A stretch of 14,291 nucleotides of DNA from an uncultured Flavobacterium sp. (lineage in GTDB: Bacteria; Bacteroidota; Bacteroidia; Flavobacteriales; Flavobacteriaceae). The first letter of the stretch is position 1. Every line of letters begins with the position of its first letter. The notes under the pieces were generated by a model that was given only the letters and a program-made list of their open reading frames with translations, did no database searches and was not told where the DNA came from. Shown piece after piece: positions 4,503-11,945 of this stretch. The position numbers and the translations under genes are program-made. The stretch spans positions 1-14,291 of the forward strand of contig NZ_CAMIHH010000085.1 of the NCBI RefSeq assembly GCF_946220915.1, in the 5' to 3' direction.

Positions 4503-6962
4503 CTACTTCATATAACTCGCCGTCATTTTCTTTATCCTTTCGGCAAGCGTTTCACTTGACAGCCTTTCGCGGAGGCGGTCGGTGATGATCGGGAAGCTGA
4601 AGGGCGTTGGCTTTTGGCACTGCTTCCAGATTATTGCCTGTTGCTGTATGCGCTCCAACGCCAGGATAAGGCGGCCTTCTTCCAACTGGTGCTCAAAGGT
4701 TTCCCTGTATGCCTGTTGGAACAGCAGGTTGTCCGGTTCATAATCCCGAAACACCTCAAAAATTAGCTGCGAGCTGCTTTGCAGGTGCTTGGTCTTAACT
4801 ACTTTTCCGGGATAGCCGGTAAACACCAACCCCGCTATTACGGCAATGTCCCTAAACTTTCGGCGTGCCATTTCGGTGGCGTTAAGGCTGGCCTGGAGGT
4901 CGTGGTGGAGGTGTTGTGGCGTGAACAGGTTGTTATCGAGCACCTGCTGCATATCGATCTCCTGATCGGATAGCAGCTCGAAGCCGTAATCGTTATATGC
5001 TAATGAGAAGCTTATCGGTGCCAGCAGGCTGATGCGGTAAGCCATAAGGCTCGCAAGCGCCTCGTGCACATAGCGCCCTTCAAACGGGTAAAATATCGCA
5101 TGGTAGCCTTCGCGGGTCTTGAACGTCTCTATCAAAAATTCATCCGAGTTGGGCACTATCGATTCTTTTCGCTGCCTTGTGAACATTGGCGCGAGTGCGT
5201 GCATCTCTTTCGACATATTGTCAGTGTTGGCGGCATACAGCTCTTCACGCAGCAATTCGCTCATTTGTGCCGAAAGCGTGAGCCTGCCACCCATCCACGT
5301 AGCGTGGCGTGCCTTGGCTACGGGATCCGCACGGCGCACGATCACTTCGGTATTCTTCACACGGTGTAGTTCCAGCTTGCGCCCGGCAAAGATAAACACA
5401 TCGCCCGGATTCATTTTTGAAACAAACCATTCTTCAATCGTACCAATGTAGCCGCCGCCCAAAAACTTAACGGTCATGGTAGCATCGCCCACTATCGTTC
5501 CCATCTGCATGCGGTGGCGCAGCGCTACAGCCTTGCTATTCACTTTGAATTTACCATCGGCTTCAATTTCCACTTTTTTGTACTCATCGTATGCCTGCAG
5601 GCTTTGGCTTCCTCTGGTTATGAAATTCAGGCAAAATTGCCAGTCGTCCTCATTCATCCCCTGGAAACAAAACGTGCTTTTTACCTCATTGAAAATTTCA
5701 TCGGGATAAAAACCGTCACTTACGGCCAATGTAACAAGGTACTGTACCAGCACGTCCCAACTGTTCAGGTAGGGCACGCGGTCTTCTACAACTGTTTCCT
5801 TTACTGCCCTCCGCAATGCCGAAGCTTCAGCTAACTCGATGGCATGGGTTGCCAGGAAATAGATGTTGCTTTCCTGTCCCGGCCTGTGCCCGCTGCGCCC
5901 TGCCCTTTGCAGGAAACGCGCCACGCCTTTAGGCCCGCCAATTTGTATAACGGTCTCTACCGGAGCAAAGTCCACGCCAAGGTCAAGGCTTGAGGTACAT
6001 ACTACTGCCCGCAACTGCTCATCGCGTATGGCCTGCTCTACCCACTGCCTTGTTTCCCGGCTGATGCTGCCATGGTGCATGGCCATGTCGCCGGCAAATT
6101 CCGGGTATTTATCCAGCAGCGCCTGGAACCATATTTCGCAGGCCGAACGTACATTGGTAAATACAAGGGTAGTCCTGCTTTTCTTTATGATCTTCGCTAC
6201 TTCATGAATCAGGTGCAGGCCCATATGGCCACGCCAGGGGTAGGCATCCATTTTTTCGGGTAGGACCGAAATTACGTTGATGCGCTTGTTGATGTGAGCC
6301 CTTATCATAACCGAATTTCCCAATGCTTCCGAGTTCGGGCCGAGCAATACGTCCATGGCCTGCTGCAAATTGCCGATGGTAGCCGATATCCCCCAGATGC
6401 GCATTTTGGGTGCCACGGTTTTTAACCGGGATAAGGCCAGCTCTACCTGCACGCCACGCTTGGTACCCAGAAGTTCGTGCCATTCGTCAACAATGATTGC
6501 CGAGCAGTTTTTAAATACCGCATCATATCCTTTAGAGGCCAGCATGAGCTGCATGCTTTCGGGGGTGGTAACAAGCAGGTCGGGCATTTTTGTTTTTTGC
6601 CTGCTCCTTTCGGAAGATGTGGTGTCACCGGTCCGGATGCCCACAGTAAGCTGGGTGCCAAGATCGTCGGCTACGCGTTCGGCGGCCTGTTTTATTTCGA
6701 CGGATAGCGCACGCAATGGCGTTATCCAGATGGCTTTGAGGCCAGGCTTGTGCTTTGTCTTGTAATCGGAATTCTTTTTGATGTAATCGAGAACAATTGG
6801 CAGCCAAAGGGCATAGGTTTTTCCGCTGCCCGTGGGGGCGTTTAGCACGCCGTGCTTCCCCTGCAGGAATGCGGTCCAGGTTTGCGTCTGGAACGGGAAG
6901 GGCTTCCAGTTTTTAGACTCAAACCAGGCATTTGCTATGTCGAAAAGTTGTTCCCTGTTCAT
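4503..6962 (-). CDS. Ligase-associated Lhr-Core-type DEXH-box helicase
   Basis: An 819-residue superfamily-2 helicase, the usual Lhr-Core length. Motifs in order: Q-like FPFQTQTW (22-29), Walker A APTGSGKT (42-49), Ia TPLRALS (81-87), TTPES (132-136), Walker B DEWH (159-162), motif III SAT (193-195), motif IV TLVFTNVRS (265-273), motif V SSLDLGVDF (324-332) and motif VI QRAGRSGHRPG (352-362). A winged-helix and a C-terminal Lhr-specific domain follow. Lhr proteins move 3' to 5' on single-stranded DNA and unwind RNA:DNA hybrids or DNA. With the neighbouring ligase, exonuclease and phosphoesterase this is the ligase-associated DNA-damage helicase. Its start lies just after a 124-bp inverted-repeat element that separates it from the ligase gene. 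It is read in the same direction as the rest of the cluster. Confidence 0.96.
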   Translation of the reverse strand: MNREQLFDIANAWFESKNWKPFPFQTQTWTAFLQGKHGVLNAPTGSGKTYALWLPIVLDYIKKNSDYKTKHKPGLKAIWITPLRALSVEIKQAAERVADDLGTQLTVGIRTGDTTSSERSRQKTKMPDLLVTTPESMQLMLASKGYDAVFKNCSAIIVDEWHELLGTKRGVQVELALSRLKTVAPKMRIWGISATIGNLQQAMDVLLGPNSEALGNSVMIRAHINKRINVISVLPEKMDAYPWRGHMGLHLIHEVAKIIKKSRTTLVFTNVRSACEIWFQALLDKYPEFAGDMAMHHGSISRETRQWVEQAIRDEQLRAVVCTSSLDLGVDFAPVETVIQIGGPKGVARFLQRAGRSGHRPGQESNIYFLATHAIELAEASALRRAVKETVVEDRVPYLNSWDVLVQYLVTLAVSDGFYPDEIFNEVKSTFCFQGMNEDDWQFCLNFITRGSQSLQAYDEYKKVEIEADGKFKVNSKAVALRHRMQMGTIVGDATMTVKFLGGGYIGTIEEWFVSKMNPGDVFIFAGRKLELHRVKNTEVIVRRADPVAKARHATWMGGRLTLSAQMSELLREELYAANTDNMSKEMHALAPMFTRQRKESIVPNSDEFLIETFKTREGYHAIFYPFEGRYVHEALASLMAYRISLLAPISFSLAYNDYGFELLSDQEIDMQQVLDNNLFTPQHLHHDLQASLNATEMARRKFRDIAVIAGLVFTGYPGKVVKTKHLQSSSQLIFEVFRDYEPDNLLFQQAYRETFEHQLEEGRLILALERIQQQAIIWKQCQKPTPFSFPIITDRLRERLSSETLAERIKKMTASYMK

Positions 6963-6979
6963 ACATATTAATTATTATT

Positions 6980-7103
6980 GACCTCACCCCAACCCCTCTC
7001 CAAAGGAGAGGGACAGCTTCACTCGGATGTTTTAAATTGTTCAAGCGTTTGAGTAACCGCTTCTGGCTCCCCTCTCCTTCGGAGAGGGGCCGGGGGTGAG
7101 GTC
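6980..7103. repeat. 124-bp inverted-repeat element inside the repair operon
   Basis: Two near-identical units in opposite orientation flank about 55 bp of unique sequence. The outer ends GACCTCACCCC (6980-6990) and GGGGTGAGGTC (7093-7103) are perfect complements. Each unit also contains its own hairpin: CCCTCTCC / GGAGAGGG around 6993-7012 and CCCCTCTCC / GGAGAGGGG with a TTC loop at 7069-7089. In mRNA this gives either two strong stem-loops or one long stem, just before the helicase start. No target duplication or transposase is visible. It resembles a REP doublet or a small non-autonomous element, and it could tune expression or mRNA stability between ligase and helicase. Confidence 0.85.
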
Positions 7104-7121
7104 TGTAATTCGTGGCAAAAT

Positions 7122-8726
7122 TTACTTTGGTATCATTGCTTTTAAATCATCCAGCGTATTGGCTTCCTCAATGTTTTTGTCGGTGCGCCACCGAAGGATG
7201 CGCGGGAAACGGGTCGCCACCCCGCTCTTGTGCCGCCCGGACAGCGATATGCCCTCAAAGCCTATCTCAAATACCAGTTTTGGGGTAACGCTGCGCACCG
7301 GGCCAAACCTGTCCAGCGTATTTTTCTTTATGAAATCATCCACCATCCGGAACTCGGCATCGGTAAGGCCGCTATATGCTTTTGCAAAAGTTACCAGCTC
7401 CCTCGTTCCGTCTTCGTTCGTTTCCCACAAGGCAAAAGTATAATCGGTAAATAGTGTTGCCCTTCGCCCACTGCCCCGCATGGCATAGGTTAGCACCGCA
7501 TCGATCGAGAACGGGTCGAGCTTCCACTTCCACCAGTCACCTTTCTTGCGGCCAACGAGATAGGGCGACTCCTTACGTTTGAACATCAGGCCTTCGCTTC
7601 GCAGTTCGCGAGCTTTTTCGCGTTCCATGGTAATATCGTCCCAACAGCCGAAATCGACCTGTTCGGAAATTTGCAGCGGCAGTTGGTAGTCTTTTACCTT
7701 TTCATATAATTCCTCTAAAAGCTTTCGCCGTTCGGTATACGGTTTCTGGCGAATGTCCTCGCCGTTCCATTCCAGCAGGTCGTACGCCTTGATGATAACC
7801 GGTGTTTTTTTAAGCAATGCCGGCGAAACGGTTTTTCGGCCAATACGGGTCTGCAGGTCATTGAAGGTGCCGATGTTGCTATCCACCCACGGAAGTATCT
7901 CGCCATCGATCACGGTACCATCAGGAATAATGCCTAAAAAGCTATTGAACTCGGGGTATTTATCCGTAACCAGTTCCTCCCCCCTGCTCCATACATACAG
8001 CCCGCCATTTCGCACTATCGTTTGAGAACGTATGCCATCCCACTTATGCTCGGCTGCCCAGTCGGCGCAGTTACCCAGGCTTTCCGGTTCACCCTCAATG
8101 GCATAGGCCAGATAGAACGGATAGGGCTTGGACAGGTAATCCTGCGCCCTTTCTTCCATCACAAGATTTTGAAAACTGATGCGGTTCGGGTCCCATTCGC
8201 CCATTAATTTATAGGCAAGCAAATCCTCATCCACTCCGGTAGCCTTGGAGAGCGCACGGGTCATTAGCTTCTGGCTTACACCGATGCGGAAACTGCCGGT
8301 AATGAGTTTCGTAAATACAAAGCGTTCGTAGTAATTCAGCGCAAGCCAGTTGGTATGCAGGTATTCCCGTTTTTCCTCATCGGTTTTCTTCTTGAGGGAT
8401 ATCATCTCCTGTACATATTCCGTCAATGTTTTTTCCGAATGATCTTTGGATGCGGGGATGACCAAGGCAATGGTTTCTGCCAGGTCACCAACAATATGAT
8501 AGGAATCCTCAAACAGCCAGAGTGGTATATTCGCAAGTTCGGCGGCCCAAATTCTAAGCAGTGTCGTATTGACCGGCCTTGGCGGGCGGCGGTGCGACAG
8601 GATAGCGATGGTCCATACCCTGTCGGTATCCCCTGCATTGCGAAAATACTCCGTAAGGGCATCTACTTTTACGGAGGTCTTGTTAGAACTGTCGAGCGCT
8701 TTTATGAGTTCGGCAAATTTTTTCAT
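7122..8726 (-). CDS. ATP-dependent DNA ligase (ligase-associated repair cluster)
   Basis: A 534-residue ligase of the bacterial ATP-dependent type that travels with Lhr-Core helicases. An N-terminal helical DNA-binding region (about 1-200, including ITGSFRIGVSQKLM) precedes the nucleotidyltransferase core: motif I EHKWDGIR with adenylated Lys228, motif Ia SRGEE (247-251), motif III TVIDGEIL, IIIa AYDLLEWNG, motif IV EGLMFKRK and motif V WWKWKLD. A C-terminal OB fold (GSGRRATLFTDYTFALW onward) ends near SGVATRFPRILRWR. It seals nicks using ATP, alongside the NAD-dependent ligase expected elsewhere in the genome. Its ATG follows the exonuclease stop codon with no spacer (TAAATG on the minus strand), so translation is probably coupled. 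Confidence 0.96.
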   Translation of the reverse strand: MKKFAELIKALDSSNKTSVKVDALTEYFRNAGDTDRVWTIAILSHRRPPRPVNTTLLRIWAAELANIPLWLFEDSYHIVGDLAETIALVIPASKDHSEKTLTEYVQEMISLKKKTDEEKREYLHTNWLALNYYERFVFTKLITGSFRIGVSQKLMTRALSKATGVDEDLLAYKLMGEWDPNRISFQNLVMEERAQDYLSKPYPFYLAYAIEGEPESLGNCADWAAEHKWDGIRSQTIVRNGGLYVWSRGEELVTDKYPEFNSFLGIIPDGTVIDGEILPWVDSNIGTFNDLQTRIGRKTVSPALLKKTPVIIKAYDLLEWNGEDIRQKPYTERRKLLEELYEKVKDYQLPLQISEQVDFGCWDDITMEREKARELRSEGLMFKRKESPYLVGRKKGDWWKWKLDPFSIDAVLTYAMRGSGRRATLFTDYTFALWETNEDGTRELVTFAKAYSGLTDAEFRMVDDFIKKNTLDRFGPVRSVTPKLVFEIGFEGISLSGRHKSGVATRFPRILRWRTDKNIEEANTLDDLKAMIPK

Positions 8727-9767
8727 TTATTCGTCTGCATTTTCGTCCGAAATCTCTGCCGGGGTTTTAGTTTCCGCATCGCCTTCATCGCCCTCATACT
8801 GGGTATGCTCGGTGCGCGCATCATAGCCTAATTCCCGCAGATAAGTGCTGAATATGTCGCTGTAACCGTGCGTGCATATGATCTTCTCGGCTCCGGTAGC
8901 CTTTATGCTTTCCAGCAGGCCATGAAAATCGCAATGGTCGCTCAGCACAAAGCCTTTGTCAATGGCTCGCCTGCGCCTTGCTCCCCTAAATGCCATCCAC
9001 CCACTGGCCGAGCCAGTCACAAAAGGAGTCATTTTTCGAATCCAGATACTGCCGTGGGCACTGGGTGGTGCAAGCACAATGCTGCCCGGAAAATCTTCTT
9101 TTTTTACGAGGCTTGTCACACGTGTTGTTTCTGGGAAATCGACCATTGAGCGGAGCACTTCGGTCATGTTCTCTATGGCCCCGTGGGTATATATACGTCC
9201 AATCGACGGGTCGAGATGTTTTAACAGCCGCTGTGCCTTGCCAAGCGTATACCCAAATAATATCGATGTGCGCCCTTCGGCCTTATTCTCTGCCCACCAG
9301 TTGTTTACATCGTTCATTACTTCGGCCTGCGGTGTCCATTTAAAAGCGGGAAGGCCAAAGGTATTTTCTGTGATAAATGTATGGCATTTTACTACCTCAT
9401 ACGGTGTCGATATGCCATCATCTTCAGTTTTGTAGTCGCCGGTAAACACCCATACTTCCCCTTTATATTCCACACGCACCTGTGCACTGCCTATAATGTG
9501 CCCTGCGGGGTGAAAAGAAAATTTTACACTATTTATGGTAAAGGTCTCATTCCATTCCTTCCCCGTTACTACAATGTCGCCCAGGCGGTGTTTAATGATG
9601 GGCACGTTCATGTGGTGGGTAATGTATTGCCTGTGCCCCCAGCGCGAGTGGTCGGCATGGCCATGGGTAATAATGGCATTGTCTACTGGCCGCCATGGGT
9701 CCAGGTACACATTGGCCTGCGCGCAGTAAATTCCTTTATCATTAAATGCCAGTAGGGGTTGCTTCAT
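8727..9767 (-). CDS. Ligase-associated exonuclease, metallo-beta-lactamase/beta-CASP-like fold
   Basis: A 346-residue protein with the metallo-beta-lactamase HxHxDH motif in THGHADH (His35, His37, Asp39, His40), HPAGH (His86, His90), FTGDYK (Asp111), a late LSDHCDFHG (276-283) and ICTHG (His300). This pattern matches SNM1/Artemis- and mRNA 3'-end-processing-type nucleases, and the size fits the ligase-associated DNA exonuclease subfamily. The last ~25 residues are strongly acidic (YEGDEGDAETKTPAEISDENADE) and may be a disordered tail. It is the first gene of the four-gene cluster, with a weak TAnnTTTG-like box upstream at 9789-9796, and it abuts the ligase gene. Its likely job is trimming DNA ends or damaged 3' or 5' termini before ligation; polarity cannot be read here. 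Confidence 0.94.
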   Translation of the reverse strand: MKQPLLAFNDKGIYCAQANVYLDPWRPVDNAIITHGHADHSRWGHRQYITHHMNVPIIKHRLGDIVVTGKEWNETFTINSVKFSFHPAGHIIGSAQVRVEYKGEVWVFTGDYKTEDDGISTPYEVVKCHTFITENTFGLPAFKWTPQAEVMNDVNNWWAENKAEGRTSILFGYTLGKAQRLLKHLDPSIGRIYTHGAIENMTEVLRSMVDFPETTRVTSLVKKEDFPGSIVLAPPSAHGSIWIRKMTPFVTGSASGWMAFRGARRRRAIDKGFVLSDHCDFHGLLESIKATGAEKIICTHGYSDIFSTYLRELGYDARTEHTQYEGDEGDAETKTPAEISDENADE

Positions 9768-9788
9768 AACGTTTTCGTGCCAGACTCA

Positions 9789-9796
9789 TAAAGTTA
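9789..9796 (-). promoter_or_regulatory. Candidate -7 box of the repair operon
   Basis: The minus strand reads TAACTTTA (one mismatch to TAnnTTTG), 21 nt before the exonuclease start. It is the best box in the 147-bp divergent gap. No good TTG is seen at the -33 distance. No LexA-type palindrome was recognised. Confidence 0.4.
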
Positions 9797-9888
9797 CGAA
9801 GTGCAGTATTGTTATGCATGGGAGTTGACGGAAGTTTAACGTTTGTTTCCCGGATCGAAGGCCTGCTATTTTAAAAGCAAAATTTCCC

Positions 9889-9896
9889 TATCTTTA
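9889..9896 (+). promoter_or_regulatory. Candidate -7 box of the 70-residue protein gene
   Basis: TATCTTTA, one mismatch to TAnnTTTG and identical to the box before the SnoaL-like gene, lies 18 nt before the ATG at 9915. A T-rich stretch at 9869-9872 could serve as the -33 element. Confidence 0.45.
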
Positions 9897-9914
9897 TCCT
9901 AAACCCTTAACACC

Positions 9915-10127
9915 ATGGAAACCAGGCAGGAACTTACAGAGAAAATACTAAAGATAACGGTGCTGATACAGGAAAAATACCCCGAATTGTCAAAGTATTT
10001 AGGCGAGGTACAGGAAACATTGCCCTCACTGGAGCATCCGCATGTAGATGCCGAAGACCTGGCCAAGTATTATAATACGCTCGACGAAATGCTAAAGGAC
10101 TACTTGCTGGAGCATCCTGAATTATAG
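9915..10127 (+). CDS. Small acidic helical protein, unknown function
   Basis: A 70-residue acidic protein predicted to be almost wholly helical: residues 1-33 form one amphipathic helix (KILKITVLIQEKYPELSKYL) and 45-66 another (AEDLAKYYNTLDEMLKDYLL), separated by a proline-rich turn SLEHPHV. I recall short proteins of this kind in Flavobacteria and other Bacteroidota, without function. It is divergent from the repair operon over a 147-bp gap, so it could be a companion of that system, but this rests on position only. The start at 9915 is the only ATG before the conserved-looking helix and has a -7 box at a suitable distance. Confidence 0.75.
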   Translation: METRQELTEKILKITVLIQEKYPELSKYLGEVQETLPSLEHPHVDAEDLAKYYNTLDEMLKDYLLEHPEL

Positions 10128-10158
10128 TTCCGGGTTCGGAGTTTCGGGTTTCGCGTTG
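10128..10158. repeat. Short degenerate GTTTCGG-type tandem repeats
   Basis: Directly after the stop codon of the 70-residue protein gene comes a run of imperfect 6-8 base units related to GTTTCGG (GTTCCGG, GTTCGGA, GTTTCGG, GTTTCGC). It is non-coding on both strands as far as I can see. The pattern is suggestive rather than certain. Confidence 0.4.
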
Positions 10159-10221
10159 TAAATGGATACAGATTAAATGTGCTGAATGTGGTATGTACGC
10201 AAAGTACTCTCGGCACACTCC

Positions 10222-10257
10222 GTCGCGCTCTCTTTTGGAGAGGTCCGGGGTGAGGAC
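10222..10257. repeat. Degenerate copy of the operon inverted-repeat unit
   Basis: Read on the minus strand this stretch gives GTCCTCACCCCGG, then CCTCTCC, AAAA and GAGAG. It matches one unit of the element at 6980-7103 with several substitutions and a weakened hairpin (CTCTC / GAGAG). It is a single unit with no inverted partner in the 154-base gap, so it looks like a decayed or half element. Confidence 0.6.
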
Positions 10258-10281
10258 TAACTGACAGGAGTGGAAATTACA

Positions 10282-10686
10282 CTATATCATTATACCCTCT
10301 TTAAACAATACCGGCACCTCCTCTGTATTGCCTTCGATTATGGTATTCGCTTTAAAAACATAGGTTTTGTCATAAAGCGTATTATCAATAAAAAATGTTA
10401 CCATGAACTGGTTGTCCAGTACAAGTACACTGTCCTCAATCAATTCAACTTTTACGGCTGAAACTGGCGGAACTTCCTGGAAGACATGGCGAAGCAGTGA
10501 TGTTTTGCGCTCCTCGCCGTCAATGATGCCCGAAGCCGAAGACACCACAATGCCATTCTCAAGGGTAAAATCGCTATCGTTGATCAGATAGGCGTACCAG
10601 GTTTTTTGCATGAAGTCGTCATTCCACTCCTGCACTGCTGCCATGTATACGTTTTCCACTACCGGGATGATGATGTCTTTTTTCAT
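10282..10686 (-). CDS. Conserved pheS-linked protein, unknown function
   Basis: A 134-residue soluble protein without a signal peptide or membrane segment, probably mostly beta strand in its second half (VKVELIEDSVLVLDNQFMVTFFIDNTLYDKTYVF). An N-terminal conserved-looking stretch is VENVYMAAVQEWNDDF and an internal one is ERKTSLLRHVF. It follows pheS by 12 nt, so it is cotranscribed. I recall relatives carried as phenylalanyl-tRNA synthetase alpha subunit in annotations, apparently from this neighbourhood, but nothing in the sequence resembles a synthetase, so that name should not be used. The conserved linkage suggests a role tied to translation or Phe-tRNA, which is inference only. Confidence 0.82.
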   Translation of the reverse strand: MKKDIIIPVVENVYMAAVQEWNDDFMQKTWYAYLINDSDFTLENGIVVSSASGIIDGEERKTSLLRHVFQEVPPVSAVKVELIEDSVLVLDNQFMVTFFIDNTLYDKTYVFKANTIIEGNTEEVPVLFKEGIMI

Positions 10687-10698
10687 TACGCAGCTCTT

Positions 10699-11718
10699 TT
10701 ATATGCTCGATTTGAACTGCTCCAGGAACCTTACATCGTTTTCATAGAACATACGGATGTCGCTTATCTGGTACAGCAGCATCGCAATGCGCTCAATGCC
10801 CATACCAAAGGCAAAACCGTTGTATTTGGCAGCATCAATGCCGCAGTTTTTAAGTACGTTAGGGTCTACCATGCCACAGCCCATAATTTCGAGCCAGCCG
10901 GTTCCCTTGGTTATCCTGTAATCAATTTCAGTTTTAAGTCCCCAGTATATGTCAACCTCAGCGCTTGGCTCGGTAAACGGGAAGTACGACGGGCGCAGGC
11001 GTATCTTGCTCTTGCCAAACATTTCTTTAGTGAAATATAAAAGCGTCTGCTTCAGGTCGGCAAACGAAACATCCTTATCAATATAAAGCCCTTCCACCTG
11101 ATGGAAAATGCAGTGCGAACGTGATGATATGGCCTCATTGCGGAACACCCTGCCCGGTGAAATGGTACGTATGGGCGGCTTGTTCTCTTCCATGTAGCGC
11201 ACCTGCACTGACGATGTGTGCGTGCGCAGCAGTACATCGGGATTGGTCTGTATGAAAAAAGTATCCTGCATGTCCCTTGCCGGATGGTATTCCGGGAGGT
11301 TCAGCGCGGTAAAGTTATGCCAGTCGTCTTCAATTTCCGGGCCTTCAGAAACGTTGAAGCCGATATTTGAGAAGATATCGATGATCTGGTTCTTAACGAT
11401 GGATATTGGGTGGCGCGATCCTACCTGAAATGGCTCGCCCGGACGCGAGAGGTCACCGTATAGGCTTTTGCTCTGCTCCCTGCTATCCATTTCCTCCTGT
11501 ATGGCGGTTACTTTGTCCTGCGCGGCATTTTTAAGGCTGTTTATTACCTGCCCAAATTCCTTCTTCATTTCATTTGGCACATTCTTAAATTCGGCCAAAA
11601 AGTCGTTCAGGATGCCTTTTTTACCCAGGAACTTAATCCTGAAAGCTTCCAGTTCTTCCTTAGTATCTGCTTTAAACGCTTCGGCTTCGGCAATGTAGCC
11701 TTTTATCTTATCGATCAT
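10699..11718 (-). CDS. pheS: Phenylalanyl-tRNA synthetase alpha subunit
   Basis: A 339-residue class II aminoacyl-tRNA synthetase catalytic subunit of normal length. Residues 1-85 form the N-terminal coiled coil that contacts tRNA. Motif 2 is FRNEAISSRSHCIFHQVEG (192-210), the phenylalanine-pocket segment is FPFTEPSAEVD (246-256), and motif 3 is GFAFGMGIERIAMLLY (301-316). Ala303 occupies the position whose replacement is known to relax amino-acid specificity in E. coli, so the usual specificity is expected. The active enzyme is an alpha2beta2 tetramer; pheT is not in this window. It is first in a two-gene unit with the 134-residue protein. A perfect -7 box lies at 11738-11745. Confidence 0.97.
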   Translation of the reverse strand: MIDKIKGYIAEAEAFKADTKEELEAFRIKFLGKKGILNDFLAEFKNVPNEMKKEFGQVINSLKNAAQDKVTAIQEEMDSREQSKSLYGDLSRPGEPFQVGSRHPISIVKNQIIDIFSNIGFNVSEGPEIEDDWHNFTALNLPEYHPARDMQDTFFIQTNPDVLLRTHTSSVQVRYMEENKPPIRTISPGRVFRNEAISSRSHCIFHQVEGLYIDKDVSFADLKQTLLYFTKEMFGKSKIRLRPSYFPFTEPSAEVDIYWGLKTEIDYRITKGTGWLEIMGCGMVDPNVLKNCGIDAAKYNGFAFGMGIERIAMLLYQISDIRMFYENDVRFLEQFKSSI

Positions 11719-11737
11719 GGTCTTTTCAGTAAGTGTG

Positions 11738-11745
11738 CAAATTTA
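11738..11745 (-). promoter_or_regulatory. -7 box of pheS
   Basis: The minus strand reads TAAATTTG, a full match to TAnnTTTG, 19 nt before the pheS ATG. This predicts a leader of about 14 nt, too short for a T-box or a leader-peptide attenuator. A clear TTG at -33 is not seen. Confidence 0.6.
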
Positions 11746-11845
11746 GGCATTTTAGGTGCGAAGTGCACGATTTTTTGAGGGATTATTAAACCTGCATTTT
11801 ATGTCTGCCGGCAAAATACTGCCCTTTACCTCAATTTTTGAATAA

Positions 11846-11945
11846 CATCAGCCTTATGCCGTTAGCATAATATAACTTCGCAATAAATTGGTTGGTTTAA
11901 TTTGGCGAAACCTGTACTGTCCTGGTGGTACAGGTTTTATTTTAT
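11846..11945 (+). ncRNA. Candidate small RNA ending at an orphan terminator
   Basis: No open frame of note lies here on the plus strand, yet a plus-oriented terminator closes the region. Upstream of it is a second perfect stem-loop, TTATGC (11854-11859) with GCATAA (11865-11870). A weak -7-like AATTTTTG at 11833-11840 would start a transcript of about 100 nt. Ends are guesses. The alternative is that the hairpin only serves the minus-strand gene. Confidence 0.3.
11908..11944 (+). terminator. Hairpin terminator oriented to the plus strand
   Basis: Perfect 10-bp stem AAACCTGTAC (11908-11917) with GTACAGGTTT (11928-11937), 10-nt loop, followed on the plus strand by a T-rich tract (TATTTTAT). 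On the minus strand only CGCC follows the stem, so it would be a poor terminator for the gene ending at 11937. The stem overlaps that gene's stop codon by one base. Confidence 0.72.

Noticed and set aside
6980..7103. CRISPR-like array or insertion sequence
   Set aside because: Only two units, in inverted rather than direct orientation, with no transposase, no cas genes and no visible target duplication.
8355..8831. Plus-strand open frame of 158 codons across the ligase/exonuclease junction
   Set aside because: Antisense to two genes with intact catalytic motifs; it spans their junction and has no recognisable features.
8956..9435. Plus-strand open frame of 159 codons
   Set aside because: Antisense to the exonuclease gene, including its catalytic regions; a compositional shadow.
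9768..9914. LexA-type SOS operator in the repair-operon promoter
   Set aside because: No convincing dyad of a known LexA type was seen in this gap; damage regulation cannot be claimed from sequence.
10606..11040. Plus-strand open frame of 144 codons
   Set aside because: Antisense to the end of pheS and the start of the companion gene; no family features.
11719..11760. Possible T-box or attenuator in the pheS leader
   Set aside because: The predicted leader is only about 14 nt from the -7 box at 11738-11745, and no specifier loop, antiterminator or Phe-rich leader peptide is visible on the minus strand.
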